64,000 nt of DNA from Sambucus nigra (GCA_949130495.1 OX422207.1:713654456-713718455), one strand, 5' to 3'. Shown: positions 35,667 to 47,320, counted from the first letter of the stretch. The notes: generated from the sequence alone by a model not told the origin. Translations and numbers: made by a program.

Positions 35667-37124
35667 TGATACGACGCAAATATTGCGTATTTCACCCGTT
35701 AACCTACGCGTTATTAGCCCCCTCGGGTATCTTAATCCCTATACTTATGCTCGTTAACCAGACAACCTCGTATTTCTATGTTAACATGTTTTGCAGGGGT
35801 TAATTGAGCTTTTGTAGGTATTTAGGTACTAAGTATGAAGTTCGGACACGTTCCGCTCGATTCCCGTACACAATCGCACGTTCAAGGGCATTTTAGTCAT
35901 TTTACAGATTGGGCACCTGGCCCAACATCTTCATGGAAGTTGTATCCCTCCTCGCAAGCTTCGCGTGGCCGCGAACAGTGCTCGATTCCGATTCAGAACG
36001 AAGAAGTTACGGCGATTTTAGCGGAGGAGAAATGCAAGCCAAAACAGGGGAAAATGCAGTCTGCCCCTGCTTGATCGATCGATCGACCAAAATGGTAGAT
36101 CGATCGACCCTTCCCATTTTTGCCCCGTCTTATATGGTCGATAGATCGACCAAAATGGTAGATCGATCGACCCCCTGTTTTTCAGCAGATATTTTGCATT
36201 TCTTTTCTCTTTTCTTTTCTAAATTAATTCCCACTTGGTATATAAGCCAATCTTGATGTAATAAACAGGTGTGAACGATTTTAGCTTAGTTTTAGTTAGG
36301 GTTTTGAGGGATTTGCTTGGTTCTTCTCCAATTCTTCTTGGATTGACACACTTTTAGGCGTGGATGTTGACTATTCATCTCCCCCACCATTAATATAGTT
36401 TGTATTTCTTCATTTCTTGCTTTCTAGTGTAATTTTCATGCTTTCATAATTAGGTTTATATGCTTTATTTATTGCTTTCTTAGTTTAATCTAGTTTATTT
36501 CCATGCACCCTTAGATAAATAGGGTCGGGATTGCTTTTCCGCCATTTTCGGGCCCCGAGCGCCGAAAACTAGGTTTTGTTTAAAATCGCATTTAATTGAA
36601 ACCTCGCGTATTAAAGTCGGATTATTATGCATTTAACTTTCTTTGTCATGCAACTTAGTGTTTATAGCGATTATCCGAATTTAATCCGCGTGTGACCATT
36701 TTCCGTTAAATGTTTTATCTCGCAACTTTGGGTTAAATTCCTTCTTGCGTGATGTTTATGCTTAGTTGAAAATGCTCGATTAAATGCTTTCGAATCGAAA
36801 TTCTAATTAGTAGTTGTTTCGATCCGTTTGGTAGAATGCGATCCCGATCCTCGCTTTACTTTCATTTAGCTTTAACTTCTCTTTTTATTTATTCACGATA
36901 ACCACCCCATCACCTTTTCATTTATTTATTTTACACCTTTATTCCTGAAGTAATTAAAACAATTAAAGTCTAAAATTTAATCACTCCCTGTGGATTTTCG
37001 ATACCCGACTTACCGCTTTACTTGCTTGTCAAGTGTAGCTGTAGTTTAGGTTCTTTTGTATGTCGAGCGGGAACCGAAATCAACGATAGTGTCCCTACAC
37101 GAACACTCGGTTTCCCTCGCATCA
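35667..37124 (+). mobile_element. Solo LTR S (Athila/Tat-like) inside the B 3' LTR
   Basis: 1,458 bp from TGATACGACGC to CTCGCATCA with a perfect TSD CTAAA (35662-35666 and 37125-37129). The sequence is absent from the B 5' LTR, which defines both ends exactly. The 3' part has the CTCCCTGTGGATTTTCGATA-type phrase seen near the end of Athila/Tat LTRs; that family call is from memory of the lineage. It is the youngest layer of its stack. Reading frames at 35835-36256 overlap its repeats and are not genes. Confidence 0.93.
36071..36173. repeat. TCGATCGA cluster and 30-bp direct repeat in S
   Basis: Two copies of a 30-bp unit (36081-36110 and 36144-36173) containing CCAAAATGGTAGATCGATCG. The cluster opens with CTGCTTGATCGATC, the same words as in the B LTR, though the LTRs are otherwise unrelated. 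Confidence 0.88.
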
Positions 37125-37763
37125 CTAAACGAATTTTTAAATCATATACACTATCGGGCTCTGACCCGTTTCCATTTCTCTTTCTCTCTTGTATATATAT
37201 ATATATATATGTAAATATTATAGGTGCCCAGCCACAGGGGCATCTTGCATAGGGTCCTTTGGCAGGAACGAGTTGCAGCTTAGGTGGGAGTTGCAGGCCT
37301 GTTGTTTAGACGGCTTCATCCATTTTGTTGTACTCCTAGAATGTTCATTATTGGGGCATGTGTCGCCCTTTCCATTATTCAGTTGTCATTTTGATATTGT
37401 ACTTCATCTATTTCTAGTATTGTCACTTTGGGATTTATTACATTCTGGATGGTTTACTTTAAGTTTTATTGTTAGTAGCGAGTTGTTGAATGTTAAATTA
37501 TTGGATTGATTGGTTCCGATATACTTGTGGTGTGATTCGTTATATATTAAATTGTTGTAATTAATTTAAATCTTGTTTTAAATAAATAAAATTTGAAAGG
37601 AATGTTAAAAAAATGATTTTTGACACTTATCTTAATTAATTAGGGTTTTTGAATTGGAAATTTATTTTCATGACAGTGATGCTAACAATGATCCAACTGT
37701 TCACCTTGATTTTAATTTAATAAAGGAGTGATCGCCCGGTATTTAATTAGGCGGGGTGTCACA

Positions 37764-39708
37764 ATAAACCGTAAGCATTAATCTTAGTGAGGTACTCCTT
37801 CCCTGCTATAGAGTAACAATTATATATCGAATATGTAGATATAAAATCAGAACAATCCTGCCCATTGGCAATAACAAATCATGGATCATAAGATCCAAAT
37901 AATTCACCCCATTGGCAATAACAAATCCTGGACCATAAGATCCAAACAATTCTTCCCATTGGCAATAACAAATCCTAGAACATTAGTTCCAACAAATCAT
38001 TGGATCTTTGTCCAATTCCAATCCTAGATCATAAGACCCAAACAAATCCTGGATATTTTAATATCCAAACAAATCCTGAATACCGAAGTATTCCAACCAA
38101 TCCTGGATCATGAGACCCAAACAAATCCTGGATATTTTTATATCCAAACAAATCCTGAATACCAAAGTATTCAAATAAATCCGCTCTTAGAGCTATATTC
38201 ATATTTATATATGAAACAAATCATAAGTACACTCACCTTGGCAGTTTAACTGACTTTGCCCTTACCTTTATCCAGTACTTTTTCAATCAACTCTTCTTCC
38301 CTTACTATCATTCTTAAAATATTAGTATCATCATAATAATATCAATAATCCAAAGAACGATTTAAACATAATTCAATCCATAAGCATCACATGATTACAT
38401 TCAAATCATTTATCACAAGTGAAGTTCCATCCAAATCCATGCTAGTATATTTAACATATCCAAATCATAGACCAAATATAAATTCATTTATTCTTGGAAG
38501 TTCAATCCTTTTCATATTAGTATTCCAATACAAAAGACGGTACGTCATTTTAGGTCTCGTAGAGCAAGATATGCTCATTTCTTTACCACATGGCAAATTT
38601 GCCCTATAGGCCCTCTTATCGTTCATTCAATTTCCACGAATTTCCATAATTTTTCTACATCATAAATTTATATGATATTTCACCCAACATCAGTAAACAT
38701 ATTGAAAAACACAAAATTAAAGTTTCATAATTTTTAAGGTTCGTTTACTATGTCAATCAAAACACCGAACACATGGCGAGCATATTTTCACCCTTAGGGC
38801 ATATTTCATACCTGAATTTCAAACTCTCACCAAAGACTCATTTCTTTGTATTTTCACATGATTTTCGGATATGTCATACATATATGAGTCCACGTTAATC
38901 TCCAATTGTAATCAATCAATTCCAGTGAGTATACAAAAATATATGGAAGTTTGAATAAACAAAGTTTCTAAACAAAGCAATTTTAAGGTATTGTACATTC
39001 AACTTAACTTAAACTTGCATATATCCATACATATGCACCCAAGCATGAAAGGTAAATAAAAAATCAAGGATTTATATCATATAAATCATAAATTAAAGAA
39101 AATAGCAAGATTCATGGTTGGAATTACCTTAGGGGATTTTACGTAATTTTCTATGAATTTTTTTGAATGTTTCTCCTCACTTTCTTCTTCCTAACCCTCA
39201 CAATTGTTTTTACTCAACTTAAAACTCTCCCAAACTGAGTTTTCTGAAGAAAGGAGGATATATCAAGGGTTTAAGTCAGAAAAGACAACCTCCACCTCCA
39301 ACCAATCAATTTATAACATGTGACATTATATAAAACAAAATATCATTTAAGGCTAAATGACTACTTTAGCCCCTGTTCGTAAAAAACAATATCTTCCCAC
39401 TCGGATGTCCGTTCGATGGACCGTTTACTGTGTTACAACCCTAACTCATATATATACAAATATCTAGTTTACACCTCAAGTCAATTGTTATGTCATAAAG
39501 GTCAAAACTAGTCTTAAACTTGAACATTCCTACCGAAAACTTCAAAATTTCACATTTGTAACTACTTCGATTCTTCATGTTTTTTGAAGGTAGAATTAGA
39601 CTAAACATAATGAATTAACATTATATATACTAATAACATATTATACATATCACACAAGCTAATCATGATTTAAATATAATTTATCATAATTATATTCGGG
39701 TTGTCACA
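37764..39708 (-). mobile_element. Element C: 3' LTR, second piece
   Basis: Begins with the duplicated ATAAA, continues CCGTAAGCATTA as at 44966 onward, and ends ...GGGTTGTCACA, which on the minus strand is the LTR start TGTGACAACCCG. Confidence 0.93.
37876..38172 (-). repeat. Covarying hairpin array in the C 3' LTR
   Basis: About ten units, each built as AAATCCT + short stem + 3-5 nt loop + complementary stem + CCAAAC. Stems differ between units: GGATC/GATCC (37883-37896), GGATAT/ATATCC (38051-38066), GAATAC/GTATTC (38078-38093 and 38157-38172) and GAAC/GTTC-like. On the transcript (minus) strand the unit at 38078-38093 reads GAATACTTCGGTATTC, a stem closed by a C(UUCG)G loop; the one at 38157-38172 has mutated to UUUG. 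Confidence 0.9.
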
Positions 39709-40268
39709 ATTCTCCCCCAGTTAAGAAATTTCGTCCCCGAAATTGACATACCTTGGTTCTCTGAATCAAACAAATACGGATAACGCATATTCATGCTATC
39801 CTTACTCTCCCATGTAGCTTCTTCCATGGAATTCCTTCTCCACACAACTTTCACAAGTGGGATCACTTTTGATCTCAATATTTGTTCTTTCCTATCGACG
39901 ATTGCAAGTGGTTCTTCCACATAGCTCCAATCTTCCTTCAACTTAATAGGTTGTTCCACCAATACATGTGAAGGGTCCGCTACATACTTTCTCAACATGG
40001 AAACATGGAAAACATCATGTAATCGAGCTAACTCCTGTGGTAATGCTAACTTGTAGGCAACCATCCCGACTTTCTCAAGAATTTCATACGGTCCAATGTA
40101 GCGTGGACTTAATTTACCTTTCTTTCCAAACCTCATAACTCCTTTCCATGGAGATATCCGAAGAAACACGTAATCCCCTTTATCAAATTCTAAATCTTTT
40201 CGTCGCTTATCCACATAACTCTTCTGTCTGCTTTGATCTGTTCTCATTCTATCTTGAATAATCTTCAC
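39690..40268 (-). pseudogene. Element C: integrase C-terminus with chromodomain-like tail
   Basis: About 192 codons on the minus strand: SRQKSYVDKRRKDLEF, KGVMRFGKKGKLSPRYIGPYEI (the GPY motif), a DVFHVSMLRKYV block and a chromodomain-like tail (YVEEPLAIVDRKEQILRSKVI...VVWRRNSMEEATWE) like that of Tekay/Del chromoviruses, which is thought to target integration to heterochromatin. It follows the upstream pol frame after a 1-bp frameshift at about 40266 in an A run; it starts with GTG only because of that break. The frame reads through the polypurine tract and stops at 39690-39692, inside the LTR. Confidence 0.92.
39709..39721 (-). promoter_or_regulatory. Element C: polypurine tract
   Basis: Minus-strand ACTGGGGGAGAAT immediately precedes the 3' LTR start TGTGACAACCCG. 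Confidence 0.88.
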
Positions 40269-42244
40269 TTTTTAGTGGTGACTTCAATCAACTCTAGACC
40301 CTCTATCTTCCCTTCACGAACCTCACCCCAACATATCGGTGTACGACATCGTCTACCGTACAATGCTTCATATGGAGCCATACCAATAGTAGACTGAAAA
40401 CTATTATTATATTCAAATTCTATCAAACGCAAATATTTATCCCAATTTCCTTTAAAATCAAGCACACAAGATCTAAGCATATCTTCAAAAATCTGTATTG
40501 TCCTTTCAGACTGCCCATCTGTCTGAGGATGAAAAGACGTACTAAACTTCAAGTTAGTACCCATAGCATACTGCAAGCTATCCCAAATTATGGATGTAAA
40601 AGTAGGGTCCCTATCTAAAACAATAGATACCGGTGCTCCATGCAATCGAATAATTTTATTAACATACAATCTATCATACCTATCAACGGTATACGTAGTC
40701 TTGACTGCTAGAAAATGAGCGGACTTCGTCAATCTATCCACCACTACCCAAATCAAATCTGACCACTTCTGAGATCGAGGAAGCCCAACAACAAAATCCA
40801 TCGTTACATGATCCCATTTCCATTCCGGTATTGGCAATGGCTGAAGCAGACCAGTAGGTTTCTGATGCTCCATTTTCACTTGATGACATAAAAGGCACCT
40901 CGCAACAAAATCAGCTATTTCCTTCTTTATATTATTCCACCAATAATGCTCCTTTAAATCCCTATACATTTTAGTGCTACCAGGATGCATAGTATAAATG
41001 GAATTATGAGCCTCATTTAAAATTTCCTCTTTCAATCCACACACATTAGGCACACACAACCGCTGCTTATACAATAAAGTGCCATCATTCACAATACAAA
41101 AATCTTCAGACTTACCATCTCGGAGATCTTGTCGTTTCTTCTCAAGAAAAGGATCTTGACTTTGCAAATCACTCATACGGGTAGCTAATAAAGGCCTCAC
41201 GCTTACATGAGCAAAGAACCTGTCCCCATCGGCTAGCTTCAATTCTACTCCCATCAATCTCAACTCCATGATGTGGCAAACTCTAGCACACCAAATATAA
41301 GATAACCTACCCGAAGCCTTTCTACTCAGAGCATCTGGAACTACATTTGCCTTCCCTGGGTGGTAGTGAATTGTACAATCATAGTCTTTAATTAACTCCA
41401 TCCATCGCCTTTGCCTCAAATTCAACTCCTTTTGAGTAAATAAATACTTAAGGCATTGATGGTCACTAAAAATTTCACATACCTCACCATATAGATAATG
41501 ACGCCATAATTTCAAAGCAAAGACAATAGCAGCAAGTTCCAAATCGTCTGTAGGATAATTACGTTCATGTGTACGCAACTGCCTAGAAGCATAAGCAATA
41601 ACTTTACCATGCTGCATAAAAACACAACCCAACCCCTGGTGTGAAGCATCTGTATAAATAATAAAACCATCTCCACCATGCGGAATAGTAAGAACAAGTG
41701 CAGTTACCAACCTCTTTTTCAATTCATCAAAACTATTTTCGCAATCAGAATTCCATTCAAACTTAACATCTTTCCGGGTTAGTTTAGTCATCGGCAAGGT
41801 AATCGAAGAAAATCCCTTAATAAACCTTCTATAATACCCAGCTAAACCCAGAAAACTTCTCACCTCAGTGACATTATTGGGCCTCTCCCATTTTATAATA
41901 GCTTCTACCTTCTTGGGATCAACACATATACCATCTCCAGAAATAACATGGCCTAAAAATACAACTTTTGAAAGCCAAAATTCACATTTGCTAAACTTAG
42001 CATACAATTGCTTATCTTTCAACATATTCAAAATAGTTCTGAGATGCTTTTCATGTTTAACCATATCACGTGAATAAATCAGAATATCATCAATAAAAAC
42101 TATCATAAATGAATCAACAAAAGGATGCAGTTCCCGATTCATAAGTTCCATAAATACAGCTGGAGCATTAGTCACCCCAAAAGGCATCACCAGGAATTCA
42201 AAATGACCATACGGAGTACGAAAAGCAGGTTTTAGAAATATCAC
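40265..42244 (-). pseudogene. Element C: RT (C-terminal half), RNase H and integrase core
   Basis: 659 uninterrupted codons on the minus strand. They start within RT ([20 protein letters not shown]), include the catalytic FIDDILIYS near 42070-42100 and [12 protein letters not shown], then RNase H ([35 protein letters not shown]), then integrase: the HHCC zinc box (HPGSTKMY ... CLLCHQVK), [17 protein letters not shown] and [12 protein letters not shown] supplying D, D and E. The family usually has VSDRD where this copy has VLDRD. The frame ends at a frameshift with the C-terminal domain. This is the longest surviving coding stretch in the window. Confidence 0.95.
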
Positions 42245-42729
42245 TCTCCTTGACCCTCAACTGATGATAACCCGATCGCAAGCCTATTTTTGAAAACACT
42301 TTAGCACCCTGTAACTGATCAAACAAATCATCTATACGAGGTAAAGGGTACTTGTTTTAATACTAGCTTTATTAGTTGCCTATAATCAATACATAAACGC
42401 ATAGTGCCATCTTTCTTTTTCACAAATAAAACCGGCGCCCCTCATGGAGATACACTAGGTTGTATGAACCCCCTATCAAGCAAATCCTGCAACTTAATTT
42501 TGAGTTCTTTCAACTCAGCAGGTGTCATTCTATATGGTGCCATAGAAATAGGGGTTGTCCCCGGTGCTAATTCAATACTAAATTCAATTTCTCTTTCTGG
42601 TGGTAACCTTGGCAACTCACTAGGAAAGACTTCTAGAAAATCTCGTACAATAGGAACATCGAATAATTGTAAAGATCCCTTCCTAGTGTCAAGAACATAT
42701 GAAATAAAACCCTCACAACCCTTACTCAA
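42245..42729 (-). pseudogene. Element C: RT N-terminal half (stop and frame breaks)
   Basis: Minus-strand translation gives the RT lead-in (VRDFLEVFPSELPRLPPEREIEF, YRMTPAELKELK, LLDRGFIQPSVSP), then TGA at 42442-42444 where the family has Trp (TGG), then [20 protein letters not shown] small frame break follows near 42350-42360 before [14 protein letters not shown] and LRSGYHQL residues. The frame rejoins the long pol frame at about 42244. Confidence 0.88.
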
Positions 42730-43305
42730 TTATTTCCTCTTTTGTATAGCATAAATGATGCAACTGGGAACAATTTTCCTCTCCCCCACAAATTTAAATT
42801 CAGGCTCACCAGGCATATTAAAAACAACTTCCTTATATAAAGAATCCATAGATGCATGATATTTAGATAACCAATCCATTCCCAAAATTATGTTAAAATA
42901 AAAAATATCCAATGGAAGTAGATCTATAACTGTATCTCTAACCCCCACAGTCAAAACACAATCACAAAAAATATATTCAACTACAATCATATCCCCCATA
43001 GGCATGGAAATACCCAACCCCACCTATAAATGAGTGCATGGTCTATTCAGATATATGGAAAATGCATATGACACAAAAGAATGTGTGGAACCAGGATCAA
43101 TCAAAACATAAGCACTTTTATCAGTAACAGAAAGTGTACCTGTTACCACATCTGGAGTAATCTGAGCTGCTTTCATTGTAAAAACTTGTCCACCTGGTCT
43201 GGAACTACTAGCTTGTCCTCTGCCCATACTTTTCACTGCACTGCCCGGAGATAACATTATGCTTGCTACTTTACTATGTGCTTCTGGAGTCTCTGCCAAT
43301 TGCGG
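42730..43305 (-). pseudogene. Element C: protease
   Basis: Minus-strand frame with the retropepsin active site as LIDPGSTHSFVS near 43075-43110 (D-P-G in place of the commoner D-S/T-G), and the downstream LGMDWLSKYHA motif near 42865-42900. TAG at 43024-43026 interrupts it, and TAA at 42730-42732 separates it from RT; both fit CAG or CAA to stop changes. Confidence 0.88.
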
Positions 43306-44417
43306 ACAATTCTTCTTAATATGCCCCACTTGATGACAATGGTAGCATTACAATCCCTTAAGCTTAGGACACTCAGATTTATAATGCCCTTCCTCTTTAC
43401 AAAAGAAACATGTAACAACTCTTGTCGGTGCCTCACCCTTTCCTGACCTCCTAACCAGACTAGAAGATTCTCCACCCTAGTATCTCTGCCAAATCTCCCC
43501 AGACCTCTACCACTATCTCCACCATCTCTTTGAAATTTATGAGGTTCCATCTTAACACTTCCACCCTCACCTCCCTTAAAGTGAGATGCGTCGAATCTAC
43601 TCTTCTTAAAACTCTCTCTACTCGCCACCCCTTGGTTCATTTGCCTTTCTGCTATCGTGACTTTGTTTACCAGAGAAGAATAATCTTCTAACTCATAAGT
43701 GGCCACTCTATTTTGAATAGGCCAAATCAGTCCATCTTGAAACTTACTACATTTATCTCCTTCATCCTGCACATACTTAGTAGCAAATCTAGACAAAGCA
43801 GTAAATTTAGCATCATACTCACTTACAGACATTTTCCCTTGGGTCAAATTTATAAACTCCCTCAACTTCTCCCTCCTATAAACCTTAGGGAAATACTTAA
43901 CATACAAAGATTTAATAAATTCAGCCCAAGTAATAATATCAGTACCTTCCATCCTGGGCACCAAATGGTTGCTGGCTTCCCACCAATATTTTGCCTCCCC
44001 TTTGAGCTTAAACATGGCTAGATTCACTTTCTGGTTATCTGGAACCTTCATAACTGCAAAGATAGTTTCTAGATCTCTGACCCACATCTCAGCTTCTGTA
44101 GGTTCAACTGACCCTGAATATTCTGGAGGATTCAACTTCAAAAACTTCTCATGCATGGAATCTTTCATTTCCTTCCTTGCTTCTTTCTCAATCCTGGCCA
44201 CGATCTTTGATTCTAGATATCTAGCCTGTTGTTGTGCCATTTGTTCCATATATATTTCTTGTTGGTCTGCCATCCTCATCATTGCCTGCACCATCATCTG
44301 AATTTCTGTAGGTTGTTCATTCTCTCTGGCCCTTCCAGCAACACTCTGCTCTTCTTCAGTATTGTCTATACGAGAAGCTACTCCCTCTTCTCGATGTTGT
44401 CCATCCCCAAGTTCCAT
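43306..44417 (-). pseudogene. Element C: gag with two zinc knuckles
   Basis: Starts at the minus-strand ATG at 44415-44417 (MELGDGQ), 151 bp after the PBS. A charged N-terminus with a predicted helix (MMRMADQQEIYMEQMAQQQ) is followed by the gag core: LNPPEYSGSVEP, EMWVRDLETIF, LKGEAKYWWE, YFPKVYRREK, LTQGKMSVSEYDAKF. About 43480 the frame slips; beyond it two CCHC boxes are encoded in another frame, at 43369-43410 and 43306-43347, with TAA at 43348-43350 between them. Gag forms particles and binds RNA. Two complete knuckles are present at the nucleotide level. Confidence 0.93.
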
Positions 44418-44568
44418 CTGGAATTATCTGCAATACAACAAAGTTCTAACAACCAATATAAACAGTTTATACTACAAAACTATTTGTTAGTACATAAACA
44501 ATTCATAATTATCAAATCAGCTCAATACTGCCATCTAACCGTCACACACGTCCAGAATTAATAACCAC

Positions 44569-44580
44569 GCTCTGATACCA
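44569..44580 (-). promoter_or_regulatory. Element C: primer-binding site
   Basis: Minus-strand TGGTATCAGAGC, separated from the LTR by 5 bp (TTAAT on the plus strand). Confidence 0.95.
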
Positions 44581-44585
44581 TTAAT

Positions 44586-46901
44586 CTTCACACCCCAAAA
44601 CCCAATATCCATACTAATCATTTTTTATTGGAATAATTAGATCATAATCTTGAGCCCATTGGAAATATGATTCATTCATCAATATTTTCCTACATAATGT
44701 GCATAATGAACATAATATTATTCTTATATCTTAAAATTCAATATCAGAGTCATAATTAAGCGAACATACAATACCGTGATTAACTATGACCAACTCAATC
44801 CATACTAAATCAATAATGTGTGAGTATATTAAAATCTTCAGTATGACAATGATAAAATCCCATTTTTAAACCCCAGCTCTCTCCAACGGTGCAACTCTCA
44901 AAGATATCGGTCATATGGTATCCTAGCTGGCAGCGTATGAACCTGAAATTGTTAAAATATAAACCGTAAGCATTAAGCTTAGTCAGGTACTCCTTCCCTG
45001 CAATAGAATAACAATTCTATATCGAATATGTAGATATAAAATCCGAACAAACCTACCCATTGGCAATAACAAATCATGGATCATAAGATCCAAAAAATTC
45101 TACCCATTGGCAATAACAAATCCTGGATCATAAGATCCAAACAATTCTGCCACTCACAATAACAAATCCTGGAACATTAGTTCCAATAAATCATTGGATC
45201 TTTGTTCAATTCCAATCCTGGATCATAAGACCCAAACAAATCCTGGATATTTTAATATCCAAACAAATCCTGAATACCGAAGTATTCAAACCAATCCTGG
45301 ATCATGAGACCCAAACAAATCCTGGATATTTTAAGATCCAAAAAAATCCTGAATACCGAAGTATTCAAGCAAATCCGCTCTTAGATATATATTCATATTT
45401 ATATATGAAACAAATCATAAGTACACTCACCTTGGCAGTTTAACTTACTTTGCCCTTGCCTTTATTTAGTACTTGTTCAATCATCTCTTCTTCCCTTCCT
45501 ATCGTTCTTAAGATATTAGTATCATCATAATAATATCAATAATCCAAAGAATGATTTAAACATAATTCATTCCATAAGCATCACATGATTCCATTCAAAT
45601 CATTTATCACAAGTGAAGTTTTATCCAAATCCATGCTAGTATATTTAACATATCCAAATCATAGACCAAATATAAATTCATTTATTCTTGGAAATTCAAT
45701 CCTTGTCACATTAGTATTCCAATACAAAAGACGGTACATCATTTTAGGTCTTATAGAGCAAGATATGCTCATTTCTTTACCCCATGGCAAATCTGCCCTA
45801 TAGTCCCTCTTATCGTTCATTCAACTTCCACGAATTTCCATAATTTTTCTACATCGTAAATTTATATGATATTTCACCCAACATCAGTAAACATATTGAA
45901 AAACACAAAATTAAAGTTTCATAATTTTTAAGGTTCGTTTGCTATGTCCAGCAAACGACCGAACACATGGCGGACATATTTTCACCCTTAGAGCAGATTT
46001 CATACCCGAATTTCAAACTCTCACCAAAGACTCATTTATTGGTATTTTCACATGATTTTTGGATGTCATAAATATATGAGTCCAGGTTAATCTCCAATTG
46101 GAATCAATCAATTCCAGTTAGTATACAAAAATATATGGAAGTTTGAATAAGCAAAGTTTCTAAACAAAGCAATTTTAGGGTTTTGTACATTCAACTTAAC
46201 TTAAACTTGCATATATCCATACATATGCACCCAAGCATGAAAGGTCAATAAAAAATCAAGGATTTATATCATATAAATTATAAATGAAAGAAAATAGTAA
46301 GATTCATGGTTGGAATTACCTTAGGGGCTTTTACGTAATTTTCTATGAATTTTTTGGAATGTTTCTCCTCACTTTCTTCTTCCTAACCCTCACTATTGTT
46401 TTTCCTCAACTTAAAACTCTCCCAAACTGAGTTTGCTGAAGAAAGGAGGATATCTCAAGGGTTTAAGTCGGACTAACCAACCTCCACCTCCAACCAATCA
46501 ATTTATAACATGTGGCATCATATAAAACAAAATATTATTTAAGGCTAAATGACTACTTTAGCCCCTGTTCGTAAAAAGACAATATCTTCCCACTCGGATG
46601 TCCGTTCGATGGACTGTTTGTTGTGTTACAACCCTAACTCATATATATACAAATATATAGTTTACACCTCAAGTCAATTGTTATGTCATAAAGGTCAAAA
46701 CTAGTCTTAAACTTGAACATTCCTACCGAAAACTTCAAATTTTCACATTTGTAACTAGTTCGATTCTTCATGTTTTATGACAGTAGGATTAGACTAAACA
46801 TAATGAATTAACATTATATATACTAATAGCATATTATACATATCACACAAGCTAATCATGATTTAAATATAATTTATCATAATTATATTCGGGTTGTCAC
46901 A
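44586..46901 (-). mobile_element. Element C: 5' LTR
   Basis: 2,316 bp, matching the rejoined left LTR closely over its length. The inner end reads CTTCACACCCC where the other copy has TGTCACACCCC, so the terminal CA dinucleotide of this LTR is mutated. The short reading frame at 45585-45803 also occurs in the other LTR (38391-38609) and is not a gene. Confidence 0.93.
45062..45366 (-). repeat. Covarying hairpin array in the C 5' LTR
   Basis: Same array as at 37876-38172. The GAATACCGAAGTATTC unit occurs twice here (45272-45287 and 45351-45366), both with the C(UUCG)G loop on the transcript strand. One unit (about 45324-45339) has GGATAT paired with a decayed GATCC. Confidence 0.9.
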
Positions 46902-47300
46902 TCCGAGCTACTCAAGCATACAGAGCAACTCAAGCGGTCCGAGCTACTTATCGTAGCATCTAACCAAGAAAATCAAAAGGCAACTACGCATTCAATGAAA
47001 GTTAGATTTAATGCGCATTATTAATGACAGATGTATATGTCTACTAGAAGATAGCACATTACCTTTTCATATGTACAACCTCAAGTCTATAAATACGTTG
47101 TAACCCAGTCATAAAAGGGAACTTTTGGCTCCCTTGGAAAACCCATTATCGAGATTCAAGGCAAACAATCAGCAATACAACAATAGTGGACGTAGGCCAT
47201 TTGGAGAGTCGAACCACTTTAAAAATCCATTATCTTATTTATTTATTCATTTTTATCTGTGATCAATTAATTAGATTGCATCTGGTTTTTTACGTCAACA
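46902..47300 (+). mobile_element. Element H: 5' LTR, second piece
   Basis: Begins with the duplicated TCCGA, continues the GAGCTACTCAAG repeats, and ends TACGTCAACA (TG...CA) 2 bp before the PBS. With the first piece the LTR is about 516 bp. Confidence 0.85.
47088..47095 (+). promoter_or_regulatory. Element H: LTR TATA box
   Basis: TATAAATA about 205 bp before the LTR end, a plausible promoter for H. Confidence 0.6.
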
Positions 47301-47302
47301 GA

Positions 47303-47320
47303 TTGGCGCCGTCTGTGGGA
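47303..47320 (+). promoter_or_regulatory. Element H: Tat-type primer-binding site
   Basis: TGGCGCCGTCTGTGGGAA, the site typical of Tat-lineage elements; not the initiator-Met type used by the others here. Confidence 0.93.

Larger units (their letters stand above)
25411..37763 (+). mobile_element. Element B: plus-strand Tekay/Del-like chromovirus in the C LTR
   Basis: 5' LTR 25411-28416, 3' LTR 33265-37763 (the latter interrupted by solo LTR S). TSD ATAAA is perfect (25406-25410 and 37764-37768). PBS 28419-28430. The pol region is one long frame broken by point stops, which shows it was recently coding. Same family as E. Confidence 0.95.
33265..37763 (+). mobile_element. Element B: 3' LTR (split by S)
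   Basis: 33265-35666 and 37130-37763 together match the 5' LTR (about 3,036 bp after removing S and its duplicated 5 bp). It carries a 22-bp extra module in the palindrome cluster. Confidence 0.94.
25027..46901 (-). mobile_element. Element C: minus-strand chromovirus in the H 5' LTR
   Basis: LTRs: left 25027-25410 plus 37769-39708 (about 2,324 bp after removing B), right 44586-46901 (2,316 bp). The outer ends are TGTCACACCCC (left) and GGGTTGTCACA (right). Flanks TCTGA (25022-25026) and TCCGA (46902-46906) are a TSD with one transition. PBS at 44569-44580. C without B is about 9.5 kb and encodes gag, protease, RT, RNase H, integrase and a chromodomain-like tail on the minus strand. Confidence 0.93.

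Noticed and set aside
35667..37124. S as a captured host gene fragment
   Set aside because: TG...CA ends and a 5-bp TSD mark it as a solo LTR; its frames cover the repeated TCGATCGA words and have no domain.
37876..38172. CRISPR-like array
   Set aside because: Units are imperfect, short and self-complementary, occur identically placed in two LTRs, and this is eukaryotic DNA.
38391..38609. 72-codon frame in C 3' LTR and its copy at 45585-45803
   Set aside because: It is the same LTR sequence twice; conservation follows from LTR identity, not coding.
43713..44301. Two plus-strand frames of 102-110 codons opposite C gag
   Set aside because: They are shadows of the well-supported minus-strand gag.
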